Assembly (NCBI RefSeq): GCF_007829885.1
Contig: NZ_VIWW01000001.1
Coordinates: 1,302,001 to 1,366,000 of the forward strand
From: Streptomyces brevispora
Lineage (GTDB): Bacteria > Actinomycetota > Actinomycetes > Streptomycetales > Streptomycetaceae
DNA length: 64,000 nt
Direction: 5' to 3'
Both the position numbers and the translations under genes were made by a program. The notes below the pieces were generated by a model. The model ran no database searches and had not been told where the DNA came from. It was given only the letters and a program-made list of their open reading frames with translations. Position 1 is the first letter of the stretch. Each line of letters opens with the position of its first letter. Below are positions 7,919 through 17,668 of this stretch, piece after piece.

Positions 7919-9154
7919 ATGACCGGACATATGTGCCCGGAGTGCGGTACGGACGGCAGACCTGGCACCGGCCCGGGCTGCGACTGCGCACAACGCGCGG
8001 CTCACCGCGGTGCCGGACAGCATCAGGCCACCGAGCAGCACCACGTCACACAGGGGCAGCAGGCCACCGAGCAGCACCACGTCACCGGACAGCAGCAGGC
8101 CGCCGAGCAGCACCGCATCGCGCAGGAACAGCGGGCCGCCGAGCAGCACCGCGTCGTCGAGGAGCACCACGCCGGGCGGTCGGCCGAGTTCGCGGCCGCG
8201 GAGGACTTCGACCCGTTGCGCATCCGGCCGTACGTGACGCTGGGCGGCGAGGAGCCGGGGGCCGGACGGGACGGGGCGACGGGGCACGCGCCGGACGGCC
8301 ATACGGGGGACGCGGCCACCACGATGCCCCTGTTCCTGGACCCGGCCGGTCCGGGCCCACTCCCCGACCCGCTCCCCGGTCCGCTCCCCGGTCCACTGCC
8401 GGGCCCGCTGCCGGACGCCGTCCATCCGGCAGATCCGGCGGCTCGGGCAGCTTCGGCCCATCCGGTCGGCCACCCGGGCGCCGCGGTCCTCACCGCCCGC
8501 CCGGACCCCGTGCAACCGCGGCACCGCAGGCCCTTCGCGGCGTTGGCCGTGGGGGCGGCCGTCGTCGCGGTGGTGGGCACGGCGGCCTTCGTCGGCGGGC
8601 TGTTCAACGGGAACGGCAACGGGGACGCGGACCTGGATCCGGTCCTGCCCTCCACCGTGGCCAGCCTCCCCGAGGAGAGCGCCACCCCGTCGGCCTCCAC
8701 GACGGCGTCCGCCTCCGCATCGCCGTCCCGGTCGGCCACGGCGTCGCCGTCCGGATCCACGACCGCATCGGCTTCGGCGTCCGCGTCGCCGTCGGCGAGC
8801 GCCTCGGCGTCCCGTTCCGCGCCCGCCGCCCCGTCGGAGCCGGCCGCCGAGTCCTCCCCGCCGGCCACGGAGGACGCCGAGGGTCCGGAGCCGGTGGCCC
8901 CTCCCGCCGAGCCGCAGGAGGCCTTGACACTGAGCCGCGGCGACCACGGCCCGGAGGTGGCCGAGCTGCAACGCAGGCTCCAGGAGGTCTGGCTGTTCCG
9001 CGGCCCCGCCGACGCCGACTTCACGGACCGGGTCGAGCGGGCCGTTCGCGGCTTCCAGTCGTCGATGTACATCCAGGGCGACCCGGAGGGGGTCTACGGG
9101 CCGAACACCCGGCGTGCGCTGGAGGCGGTCACCACGGGCCAGGGGCGCCACTGA
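7919..9154 (+). CDS. Membrane-anchored peptidoglycan-binding protein with Gln/His repeats
   Basis: 411 residues. N-terminal CPEC and CDC pairs (residues 6-23) suggest a small zinc ribbon. Four 12-residue repeats rich in Gln, Glu and His follow (residues 36-83), then a Pro-rich stretch, one membrane segment (about 205-225, AVGAAVVAVVGTAAFVGG), a long Ser/Ala/Pro extracellular linker and a C-terminal PG_binding_1 domain (DHGPEVAELQRRLQE, then YGPNTRRALEAV). The cytoplasmic part is therefore the zinc ribbon plus repeats and the outer part can touch peptidoglycan. A GGGGAGGGG site lies before ATG 7919. Similar Streptomyces proteins with zinc ribbon, membrane segment and PG-binding domain are common but of unknown function. 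Confidence 0.85.
   Translation: MTGHMCPECGTDGRPGTGPGCDCAQRAAHRGAGQHQATEQHHVTQGQQATEQHHVTGQQQAAEQHRIAQEQRAAEQHRVVEEHHAGRSAEFAAAEDFDPLRIRPYVTLGGEEPGAGRDGATGHAPDGHTGDAATTMPLFLDPAGPGPLPDPLPGPLPGPLPGPLPDAVHPADPAARAASAHPVGHPGAAVLTARPDPVQPRHRRPFAALAVGAAVVAVVGTAAFVGGLFNGNGNGDADLDPVLPSTVASLPEESATPSASTTASASASPSRSATASPSGSTTASASASASPSASASASRSAPAAPSEPAAESSPPATEDAEGPEPVAPPAEPQEALTLSRGDHGPEVAELQRRLQEVWLFRGPADADFTDRVERAVRGFQSSMYIQGDPEGVYGPNTRRALEAVTTGQGRH
8024..8167 (+). repeat. Four in-frame 36-bp tandem repeats
   Basis: Four 36-base units encode QATEQHHVTQGQ and three variants, the last being RAAEQHRVVEEH. The first two units are almost identical in DNA, which points to recent duplication. Confidence 0.85.
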
Positions 9155-9378
9155 CCCGCACCGGGCTCCGGCCGGAGGGGGAATTCGCTTTCCCGGACAT
9201 GTTTTTGTATCGTGATGGAACAAAGTGGCCCCCAACCGCACTCCCTGACCGGCGGGCGGGGGCCGCTTGTTCTCTTTTCCGTGTCGCCCGCCTTGCCCGC
9301 CCTGCCGCGCGGCAGCACGCCCTCGCGCGTCGTCCGCCCTCCCGCGCAGTTCGCTATCCCCCGCTCTGGAGCCCGCCC

Positions 9379-10041
9379 ATGCCGGCCACTGTTCTCACCG
9401 CCAACGCCCTCCTGCTCGACATGGACGGGACCCTGGTGAATTCCGACGCCGTCGTGGAGCGCTGCTGGCGGCGCTGGGCGCTGCGGAACGGTCTGGCCCC
9501 GGAGGCCGTGCTCAAGGTGGTTCACGGCCGGCAGGGGTACGCCACGATGGCGGTGCTCCTCCCGGACCGCCCGGTGGAGGAGAACTACGCGGACAACCGG
9601 GTGATGCTCGCCGAGGAGACCGCCGACACCGACGGCGTCGTCCCGATCGGCGGTGCCGGCGCCTTCATGGACGCGATCGCCGCACTCCCGCACGCCCTGG
9701 TCACCTCGGCCGACCGGCCACTGGCGGAGGCCCGGATGGCCGCGGCCGCGCTGCGGATGCCGGACCTCCGGATCACCGCCGAGAGCGTGGGCGCCAGCAA
9801 GCCGGACCCGGAGGGCTTCCTCAAGGGCGCGGCCGCCGTTGGCTTCGATCCGGCGGACTGCATCGTCTTCGAGGACTCCGAGGCGGGCATCGCGGCGGGC
9901 CGGGCGGCCGGTATGCGCGTCGTGGGCGTGGGCCCGCGCGCGGCGGCGCTCTCTCCGGACGCGCACGTCGAGGACCTGACGCAGATCCGGGTGGAGGCGG
10001 CGGCCGACGGCTCGGTCCTGCTGCACATCAGCGCCCGGTAG
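9379..10041 (+). CDS. HAD-superfamily sugar-phosphatase-like hydrolase
   Basis: 220 residues of HAD subfamily IA (beta-phosphoglucomutase/sugar phosphatase group). The nucleophile motif DMDGTLVNSDA (residues 14-24), motif II VTSAD, the motif III lysine in GASKPDPEGF and motif IV EDSEAGI are intact, so a phosphatase on a small phosphorylated sugar or polyol is expected. ATG 9379 is chosen because the domain starts directly after it; the frame is open further upstream but not conserved. Its last 14 bases overlap the end of the convergent permease gene. Confidence 0.92.
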   Translation: MPATVLTANALLLDMDGTLVNSDAVVERCWRRWALRNGLAPEAVLKVVHGRQGYATMAVLLPDRPVEENYADNRVMLAEETADTDGVVPIGGAGAFMDAIAALPHALVTSADRPLAEARMAAAALRMPDLRITAESVGASKPDPEGFLKGAAAVGFDPADCIVFEDSEAGIAAGRAAGMRVVGVGPRAAALSPDAHVEDLTQIRVEAAADGSVLLHISAR

Positions 10042-10789
10042 CGAAGGCCCCTCCCCCACTGCGGTGAAGCCGCCCCCGCGCCACCAGCTCCAGCACGGTC
10101 GCGACGGCTGCCGCCTGGACGGCCATCAGCGCCACCAGTACGAACAGTTGCACGGCGCCCGCCTGCACCGGTGAGGCGCCGCCCAGCAGCATGCCGACGA
10201 AGGCCCCGGGCAGCGTGACGAGACCCACCGTCCGGGTCTGGTCGAGCCCCGGCAGCAGCGCGTCCGAAGCCGCGGGCCGCGCGATCTCCAGCCGCGCCTC
10301 GCGGTCCGGCAGGCCGAGCGCCATCGCCGCCTCCACCTCCCCGTGCCGGGTCGCCAGCTCGTCGAGCGCCCGCCGCCCGCCGAGCACGGTCGCGGTCAGG
10401 GCGCCCCCGATGAGGATGCCCGTCACCGGGATCAGCGCGATGCCCCGGACCGGCACCAGCCCGGTGAGCAACAGCACCGCGACCACCGGCACGACCCCCG
10501 CCCCGATCGGCACGGCCACCCACCACCGGCTGCGGTTATCGGTGACCCGACGGCCCGCTGTCCACACCGCGACGCCGAACATCAAAGCGATGAACGCGAA
10601 CGTCGGCGCGAATGCGTGGACCACCCAGCCGATGAGCGAGGAGACCGCGGCGAGCTGGACCGCCGCCCGCAGCCCGGCGAGGACGATGTGGCGCGACCGG
10701 CCGAGCGAGGCGAACGCGGCGATGCCCGCGGCCACCGCGAGCAGCAGGGCGAGTACGACCCCGAGCGTGATGTTGACCGGTAGCAGCAC
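10028..10789 (-). CDS. FetB-like (UPF0014) ABC permease, iron export type
   Basis: 253 residues with about seven membrane helices. The sequence carries UPF0014/FetB signatures: GLRAAVQLAAVSSLIGWVV near residue 40, the EVEAAMALGLPDREA coupling region and GLVTLPGAFVGMLLGGASPVQAGAVQL. In E. coli FetA (ATPase) and FetB (permease) export iron; here no ATPase gene adjoins, so the permease is an orphan in this window. The gene runs convergent to the HAD gene with a 14-base tail overlap, which leaves no room for an intergenic terminator. Confidence 0.85.
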   Translation of the reverse strand: MLLPVNITLGVVLALLLAVAAGIAAFASLGRSRHIVLAGLRAAVQLAAVSSLIGWVVHAFAPTFAFIALMFGVAVWTAGRRVTDNRSRWWVAVPIGAGVVPVVAVLLLTGLVPVRGIALIPVTGILIGGALTATVLGGRRALDELATRHGEVEAAMALGLPDREARLEIARPAASDALLPGLDQTRTVGLVTLPGAFVGMLLGGASPVQAGAVQLFVLVALMAVQAAAVATVLELVARGRLHRSGGGAFATGR

Positions 10790-11096
10790 ACGGCCACTCT
10801 AGGACCGCCCGCAACCGGCCCTCCGCCGTGAAACCGGAACCTCCGGCGTCGCGCGCGACCGGATTTCCGGCCCCCGTCCCCCAACACGGAACTGCCGTCT
10901 CATCAGGCCCGTACGCCCGCGCACGCACTTCCGTACGCCCCCGCACCTCGACCCTCTTTGTCAGACCCCTTGATGTGACGTGCCCATGTCGCCACTCTGT
11001 TACCTGGCGCCCACCCCACGGAAACCTTGCGCCGCCACGATGACCGGGCCGTTTCGGACGAACCGGCCAAGGTCCCCCCGCATCAAGGGAGTTCGC
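10790..11096. other. Divergent intergenic region before the secreted nuclease gene
   Basis: 307 bases between divergent genes, so it should carry both promoters. An imperfect inverted repeat (10-base arms, one mismatch) spans 11047-11068, about 30 bases before the nuclease start, and could be an operator or leader hairpin. Nothing else is recognised. Confidence 0.45.
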
Positions 11097-11741
11097 ATGT
11101 CAGGTATCTACGCGCGTCGCATAGCCGTCCTCGTCGCATCCGCCGCCCTCGCCGCAACCACCGGGCTGCTCACCGCCCCCAGCGCGCAGGCCGCCATGCC
11201 CACCCCGGTGGCCGCGTCCACCGCCCGTACCTATCTGAGCCAGCTGACCGTGCAGGCGGAGGGCTCGTCGACCGGTTACAGCAGGGACAAGTTCCCGCAC
11301 TGGATCACCCAGTCGGGCACCTGCAACACCCGCGAGGTCGTCCTGAAGCGGGACGGCACGAACGTCACGCAGGACTCCAGCTGCGCCGCCGTCAGCGGCA
11401 CTTGGTACTCGGAGTACGACGGAGCAACCTGGACCGCCGCATCCGATCTGGACATCGACCACATGGTCCCGCTGGCCGAGGCCTGGCGCTCCGGTGCAGC
11501 CAGCTGGACCACCGCCCAACGACAGGCGTACGCCAACGACTTGACCCGCCCCCAGCTCATCGCGGTCACCGACAACGTCAACCAGTCCAAGGGCGACAAG
11601 GACCCGGCGAAGTGGCTCCCCTCGCGCACCGCCTACCGGTGCACGTACGTACGCGCCTGGGTGCACGTGAAGCACTACTACAACCTGACCGTCGACGCGG
11701 CCGAGAAGAGCGCACTGCAGTCCGTGCTCAACGGCTGCTGA
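11097..11741 (+). CDS. Secreted HNH-family (DUF1524/GmrSD-like) endonuclease
   Basis: 214 residues with a clear Sec signal peptide (MSGIYARR, a hydrophobic core, then APSAQA-A near residue 34). The mature part carries the His-Me finger pattern seen in DUF1524 nucleases: DIDHMVPLAEAWRSGA (about residues 118-133) and NVNQSKGDKDPAKWLP (about 160-175). Two cysteine pairs suit an extracellular enzyme. It probably degrades DNA or RNA outside the cell for phosphate or nucleotide scavenging; the next gene is a PhoD-like phosphatase, which fits. The RBS AGGGAG lies 5 bases before ATG 11097. Confidence 0.92.
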   Translation: MSGIYARRIAVLVASAALAATTGLLTAPSAQAAMPTPVAASTARTYLSQLTVQAEGSSTGYSRDKFPHWITQSGTCNTREVVLKRDGTNVTQDSSCAAVSGTWYSEYDGATWTAASDLDIDHMVPLAEAWRSGAASWTTAQRQAYANDLTRPQLIAVTDNVNQSKGDKDPAKWLPSRTAYRCTYVRAWVHVKHYYNLTVDAAEKSALQSVLNGC

Positions 11742-11754
11742 ACGATCACTGAAC

Positions 11755-11776
11755 GGCGGCCGGCCCGCCGGCCGCC
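11755..11776. terminator. Hairpin after the nuclease gene, 10-bp stem
   Basis: Arms 11755-11764 and 11767-11776 are perfect complements with a 2-base gap, 14 bases after the stop codon. Confidence 0.7.
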
Positions 11777-11824
11777 GCCCTGAACAGTCCCGGGAACCGC
11801 CCCACACTCCCCCGTCGTTCCGTA

Positions 11825-11905
11825 CCGTACGAACCCGCCGTACGAACAACCCGTACGGAACCGTCCGTACGAACAGCCCGTGCGGAGCCGTCCGTACGGA
11901 ACGAC
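11825..11905. repeat. Array of CCGTACG-type units before the phosphatase start
   Basis: Six degenerate units of about 12-18 bases built on CCGTACGAAC or CCGTACGGAAC run up to the ribosome binding site of the next gene. Each carries the CGTACG palindrome or a one-base variant. It could be a repeated operator or a leader structure. Confidence 0.6.
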
Positions 11906-11919
11906 GCGAGGAGCACCAC

Positions 11920-13695
<1,776 letters not shown>

Positions 13696-13697
13696 AC

Positions 13698-13727
13698 TTG
13701 CAAGTATTGGTGAGGCCTCCCTAACCT
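13698..13727 (+). promoter_or_regulatory. Candidate promoter of the DoxX gene
   Basis: TTGCAA (13698-13703) and TAACCT (13722-13727) are separated by 18 bases, about 50 bases before the DoxX start. The spacer holds the palindrome GAGGCCTC. An iron-box resemblance is weak. Confidence 0.4.
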
Positions 13728-13778
13728 GTAGCGCTCAGTCGGTTCACGTCCCCACCAGACCGAAGGAGCCCTCCCCCC

Positions 13779-14237
13779 ATGTACACACGCCTGAATCGGG
13801 CCCGGCCCTATGCCCTCGCGCTCTTCCGAATCGTCGTAGGCCTGCTCTTCGCCTGTCACGGTGCCGCCTCGCTCTTCGGCATCCTGGGCGGCGCCATGGG
13901 CGGCGGGTCGATACCCGCCGGCACCTGGCCCGGCTGGTACGCGGCGGTCATCCAGCTCGTGGGCGGCATCCTCGTGATGCTGGGCCTCGGCACCCGCATC
14001 GCCGCCCTGATCTCCTCCGGCTCCATGGCGTACGCGTACTTCAAGGTCCACCAGCCCGGTGCGCTCTTCCCGTTGCAGAACGGCGGCGAGCCCTCGGCCA
14101 TCTACTGCTGGGTGTTCCTGCTGATCGTCTTCACCGGCCCCGGAGCCCTGGCCCTGGACCGGCTGTTCACGTCCCGCTCCACCGCACGGAACGCCGAGGA
14201 CCGCACGCCCGAGGCGGCCTCCCCGGTCGCCGTCTGA
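13779..14237 (+). CDS. DoxX family membrane protein
   Basis: 152 residues with four membrane helices. The DoxX pattern is visible: ALALFRIVVGLLFACHG at helix 1, GWYAAVIQLVGGILVMLGLGTRIAALI across helices 2-3 and YCWVFLLIVFTGPGALALDRL at the end. DoxX proteins sit in the cytoplasmic membrane; in mycobacteria a relative works with superoxide dismutase and a thiosulfate-linked oxidoreductase, but the role here is unknown. The RBS is AAGGAGCCC before ATG 13779. Confidence 0.9.
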   Translation: MYTRLNRARPYALALFRIVVGLLFACHGAASLFGILGGAMGGGSIPAGTWPGWYAAVIQLVGGILVMLGLGTRIAALISSGSMAYAYFKVHQPGALFPLQNGGEPSAIYCWVFLLIVFTGPGALALDRLFTSRSTARNAEDRTPEAASPVAV

Positions 14238-14546
14238 CCGTACGGACCGCCGGGCCCGCGCCGAACGGGCCCGCCGCGCCGCCTCGGGTACGCGGGGGAC
14301 GCCGCTCCCCGCGTACCCGAGGCGCGGGCGCGGCGCACACCGGTCACACGGCGAGGCGCACCGGTGACACGGCGAGGCGCAAACGAGTTACGCGCGAGGC
14401 TCATGTGACATACACATGAGGTGCCCAACATCACGCATATATATGGATCTACAGGTGAACGGCAGGCGTACGCTGTACAGCTGGCCCTGCCGCTCCTGCC
14501 GCTCCCCTGCGACGTCGCGGCGTTGTCACGAATCGGGGAGTAGAAG
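14238..14546. other. Intergenic region between DoxX and DedA genes
   Basis: 309 bases. It holds the terminator at 14280-14324, a 15-base direct repeat (ACACGGCGAGGCGCA) within 14345-14385 and an AT-richer stretch near 14405-14450 that probably carries the next promoter. Confidence 0.5.
14280..14324. terminator. Terminator hairpin, 18-bp perfect stem
   Basis: Arms 14280-14297 and 14307-14324 are perfect complements plus one G-U pair at the loop. It lies 43 bases after the DoxX stop. Confidence 0.9.
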
Positions 14547-15221
14547 GTGCTTGAGAGTGTGGGTGCGCTGACCGGCAGCCCATGGATTTACGCTGTGGTC
14601 GCCCTCTCGGTGCTTCTGGATGTCTTCCTCCCCGTGCTGCCCAGCGGTGTCCTCGTGATCACGGCCGCCACGGCCGCCGCCGCGGGCACCACCACGGTGG
14701 CCGCCGACGCCGCGGGCGCCGCCCGTCACGTCACCGAGGTCCCCTCGCTCCTGGCGCTGATCCTCTGCGCGGCCAGCGCCTCGGTGCTCGGCGACCTCGT
14801 CGCGTACCGGCTGGCCTGGCGCGGCGGCCCACGCCTGGACCGGGCCATCGCCCGCTCCCGCCGCCTCACCTCCGCGCAGGAACGTCTCGGGGCGGCGCTG
14901 AGCCGCGGCGGTGGTGTACTCGTCGTCATCGCCCGCTTCGCCCCGGCGGGCCGCTCGGTCGTGTCGCTGGGCGCCGGCGCCTCGCACCGCAAGGTGAAGG
15001 AATTCCTGCCGTGGTCCGCGGTGGCGGGCGTGGCCTGGGCCGGTTACAGCGTGGGGCTCGGCTACTTCGGTGCCCAGTGGCTCGGCGCGAGCTGGCTGGG
15101 CACGGCGATCTCGGTCCTCGCCCTGTTCGTCGCGGGCGCGTTCGCCGCACTGCTGATGCGACGCCCCGCCGCGGCAGCCGCCGCTGCCGCTGCCGCCGCC
15201 CCGGCCCCTACGGCGTCCTGA
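14547..15221 (+). CDS. DedA family membrane protein
   Basis: 224 residues with the DedA (SNARE-associated PF09335) layout: an N-terminal re-entrant segment (DVFLPVLPSGVLVITAAT), a membrane helix with a GDLVAYRLAWRGG acidic/basic pattern, RFAPAGRSVVSLGAGASHRKVKEFLPWS and a final helix. DedA proteins help move lipid carriers such as undecaprenyl phosphate or phospholipids across the membrane. An odd run of about twenty alanines and prolines ends the protein. GTG 14547 has GGGGAG 6-7 bases upstream. The last 14 bases overlap the convergent DUF2277 gene. Confidence 0.9.
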   Translation: MLESVGALTGSPWIYAVVALSVLLDVFLPVLPSGVLVITAATAAAAGTTTVAADAAGAARHVTEVPSLLALILCAASASVLGDLVAYRLAWRGGPRLDRAIARSRRLTSAQERLGAALSRGGGVLVVIARFAPAGRSVVSLGAGASHRKVKEFLPWSAVAGVAWAGYSVGLGYFGAQWLGASWLGTAISVLALFVAGAFAALLMRRPAAAAAAAAAAAPAPTAS

Positions 15222-15432
15222 CGCCTCCCCGCACTTCCAGACCGTCCAGCAGCCTGGCGGTCGACGCGGCGATCTCGTCGACGGCACGGTCGAAGACTTC
15301 CCTGTTGTGCGCGGCCGGGGCGCGGAAGCCGGACACCTTGCGCACGAACTGCAGGGCGGCGGCGCGGATGTCCTCCTCGGTGGCCTCTTCGGGGAGAACG
15401 GGTGGGCGAAGGGTCTTGATGCTGCGGCACAT
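15208..15432 (-). CDS. DUF2277 family protein
   Basis: 74 residues beginning MCRSIKTL, with TEEDIRAAALQFVRKVSGF and EVFDRAVDEIAASTARLLD, the conserved pattern of DUF2277 (small actinobacterial proteins of unknown function). The N-terminal Cys and the conserved KVSG are present. It is convergent with the DedA gene and overlaps it by 14 bases. Confidence 0.88.
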   Translation of the reverse strand: MCRSIKTLRPPVLPEEATEEDIRAAALQFVRKVSGFRAPAAHNREVFDRAVDEIAASTARLLDGLEVRGGVRTP

Positions 15433-15801
15433 GCCTCAAGTGTGGACCGCCCCACTGACAACGCCCCGGCCACCGGTCCGCCCCCTCTGCCCTGCCCCCT
15501 GCCCCGCCCGATCGTGCCTCCCCCATGAGCGGCCCCGCCGGTCCGCTGAACGGCGGGAGGCCGCGTGACGCCCGTCAAGCGCGGACCGCTCCCCAACAGC
15601 CGCGGTGTCCTCCGCGTCCGGACAACCGACCCCGGGCCGCTGCGACCCGACCGGCTGCGACGCGACTGGCCGCGCCGACGCGTCGGCCGGCCCTTGGCGC
15701 CATGCACCCGGCCTCCCCGCAGAGGATCCCAAGGCCACAGGTCAGAAGACGGACTCAGCGCCTGTCCCTGGGTACTGGCCCCGGTGGCGTACGGGCAGGC
15801 C
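15433..15801. other. Intergenic region with nothing recognised
   Basis: 369 bases between two minus-strand genes. Short open frames exist on both strands but lack ribosome binding sites and resemble no family I know. No strong hairpin was found. Confidence 0.5.
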
Positions 15802-16323
15802 TCAGCTCTTGACGGCTTCCGCGATCTGCAGGGCGGCCTGGGCGGGCGTGAGGTGCGTGGTGTCGACGACCTCGGCCTCGCTGTGCAGCCACGTGCGGGC
15901 CGCCTCGGCGTAGGGCTCAAGGTATTCGAGACGGAACGTGGAGGGGCCGAGAGCAGCGTCCCCCTCGATGCGCCCGCGGAGGGTTTCCTGGTCGGCGTGG
16001 AGAACGAAGTGCCTTACAGGAATGTCGTATTGGTCGAGGCCCGTGCTGATTTCGCGCCAGTACTGCTCGACCAGGACAGTCATGGGCATCACCAATGTGC
16101 CGCCGGCGTAGTCGAGTACACGGCGGGCGGTCTCGACCACGAGCGGCCGCCACGGCGGCCAGTGCTGAAAGTTGCCGGTCCAGGGCAGCCCCGGCGTGAT
16201 GTCCATGAGCGTCTCGCCGACCTTCTCGGCGTCGAACACCCGTGAATGCGGGATCAGTTGCTGCACGAGTGCACTGGTCGTCGTCTTGCCTGCGCCGTGG
16301 GTTCCGTTGAGCCATACGATCAT
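15802..16323 (-). CDS. P-loop kinase/ATPase, TmrB (tunicamycin resistance)-like
   Basis: 173 residues. It opens MIVWLNGTHGAGKTTTSALV, a Walker A P-loop right at the N-terminus, followed by SRVFDAEKVGETL, FQHWPPWRPLV and GTLVMPMTVLVEQYWREI. This order matches Bacillus TmrB as I remember it (INGAFGSGKT, YDPEKMG, YPLWR, LIVPMTIV), a membrane-associated ATP-binding protein giving tunicamycin resistance. Many actinomycetes carry such AAA/kinase-like relatives, so resistance is only a possibility; small-molecule kinase is the alternative. It sits just left of the insertion-sequence block. Confidence 0.8.
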   Translation of the reverse strand: MIVWLNGTHGAGKTTTSALVQQLIPHSRVFDAEKVGETLMDITPGLPWTGNFQHWPPWRPLVVETARRVLDYAGGTLVMPMTVLVEQYWREISTGLDQYDIPVRHFVLHADQETLRGRIEGDAALGPSTFRLEYLEPYAEAARTWLHSEAEVVDTTHLTPAQAALQIAEAVKS

Positions 16324-16454
16324 GGGTTTACACCCTAATACTGTGCGGGTACCCGAAAATACCCGCGCGCCGGCGAACGTCTCGCGTCGTCATCCGCGGG
16401 TGATCTCATCGAGCAGCAGTGACGTCCCTTGTCGGATTCGGGTTCGGGTGCGGG

Positions 16455-16467
16455 TTGGGGAGGCGCC
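16455..16467. repeat. Left copy of 13-base direct repeat bracketing the IS block
   Basis: TTGGGGAGGCGCC directly abuts the left IS end. A copy with one mismatch (TTGGGGAGGCACC) abuts the right end of the ISAzo13-like element at 23615. Confidence 0.5.
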
Positions 16468-17598
16468 CAAGGCCCCGGGGAGAGTCGCGTTCACCCGATT
16501 TGATCACGGGATGCCGTGGAGGGTGAGGATGGCTTCGGGGCGGGTGTGAGCGCGGCGGCCACTGGCGATGTTGGCCCAGCCGGCCGGGTGGAGGGCGGCG
16601 CGGGCCAGGTCGCGGAAGACACTCACGACGACGGGGGTGCGGTGGCGGCGGGCCTGGCTCAGGTCCTCGCCGAAGACGACGTCTTTGGACCAGTGGACGG
16701 TGGATTCGATCATCCAGTGCCCGCGGGCCCAGGCGGCAATCTCGGCGGCGTCGGCCTGGTGGGCGGCGAGGTCGGTGACCGCGTAGACGGTCTCGGTGCT
16801 CCATTTTTTCGTGCCGAGTCGGCGACGCTTACGGTGGATGATTTCGTTGGTTTTCGCGCCGATCTCACGCAGGGCCGCGGTCAGCGCGTCGTCGTGGCGC
16901 ACCGCGCTGAGCACGAACACCTTCGATCCGTCGGCGCGTACTGCACCGCGCAGGCATTTACCGTCGACGGCGATCGCACGTCTGCGGATGGTCTGATGGC
17001 CTGGACGGACGCGTCGGGCGGTGCGGTGGGCGCGGCGCTGTTCACGCTCGCGGGTGCCGTCCGGGTTCACCGGCGCAAGGGGTGCGGTGGCGAGAGCGGT
17101 CAGGTGGGCGAAGCCGGCCGCGGTCAGCGCCGCGGGATCGACCCTGGCAAACGCGTCACGCAGGGTGCGTTCACCCGGAGCGCGGTAGCGCCCGGCGAAG
17201 GGATCGTACGGGCAGCCGAGCCGGGCCAGAACCTCCTGCTCACACCGCCGTGCCCATTCCGCGATGGAGACAAGGGAGTTGTGCCCGGCACAGGTCATCG
17301 CGCAGACGCCGACGGCGAGCAAGGTGGTCAGCTGGAAACGTCGCCCCCGACGGGCGCGTGGGTCGGGCACGCGGGCCAGGGCATCCAGGAGCCCGGGCGG
17401 CACGACCGCCGCCGGGTCGACGGGCGAGGGCGTCGTGACGGGCGCAGCAGCGGAGAGAGAAGACGAGGCAGCGGGCACGGCAACCTTGCAGATCGTGAAG
17501 CGTAGAGAACTCCATGATCTACAAGCGTCGTGCCCGCTCTGCGTCCGGAGCCCGCCACATGATCAAATCGGGCGAACGCGACTCTCCCCGGGGCCTTG
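16468..17598 (-). mobile_element. ISAs1-family insertion sequence, copy A
   Basis: The ends are 39-base inverted repeats beginning CAAGGCCCCGGGGAGAGTCG, with one mismatch between left and right. The transposase stop codon lies within the left repeat. The flanks (GGGGAGGCGCC and GCATCACCC) share no target duplication. Confidence 0.9.
16504..17478 (-). CDS. ISAs1-family transposase (copy A)
   Basis: 324 residues. An N-terminal DUF4372/H-repeat-like region (LLDALARVPDPRARRGRRFQLTTLLAV) precedes the catalytic core with IAVDGKCLRGA, VYAVTDLAAHQ and the RGHWMIESTVHWSKDVVF block that carries the last acidic residue (DDE chemistry). Length is typical for the ISAs1 family, and the protein appears intact. 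It differs from copy B at two residues: Ser/Thr near position 8 and Pro/Ser in GC(P/S)YDPF. Confidence 0.92.
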   Translation of the reverse strand: MPAASSSLSAAAPVTTPSPVDPAAVVPPGLLDALARVPDPRARRGRRFQLTTLLAVGVCAMTCAGHNSLVSIAEWARRCEQEVLARLGCPYDPFAGRYRAPGERTLRDAFARVDPAALTAAGFAHLTALATAPLAPVNPDGTREREQRRAHRTARRVRPGHQTIRRRAIAVDGKCLRGAVRADGSKVFVLSAVRHDDALTAALREIGAKTNEIIHRKRRRLGTKKWSTETVYAVTDLAAHQADAAEIAAWARGHWMIESTVHWSKDVVFGEDLSQARRHRTPVVVSVFRDLARAALHPAGWANIASGRRAHTRPEAILTLHGIP

Positions 17599-17668
17599 GC
17601 ATCACCCCAGATCCGACCGCTACGACCACGGACCCGTCGAACCTATTCGGTCACAGCACTGGCAGTTT

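Noticed and set aside
8024..8167. CRISPR-like array
   Set aside because: The 36-base units are contiguous, in frame and have no unique spacers.
7784..9241. Upstream extension of the MFS frame to 9241
   Set aside because: The extension lies antisense to the peptidoglycan-binding gene and the real start has AGGAGA in place.
13698..13730. Possible iron (DmdR) box before DoxX
   Set aside because: Only the CTCACC and AGGTTAGG parts fit and the spacing between the halves is too long.
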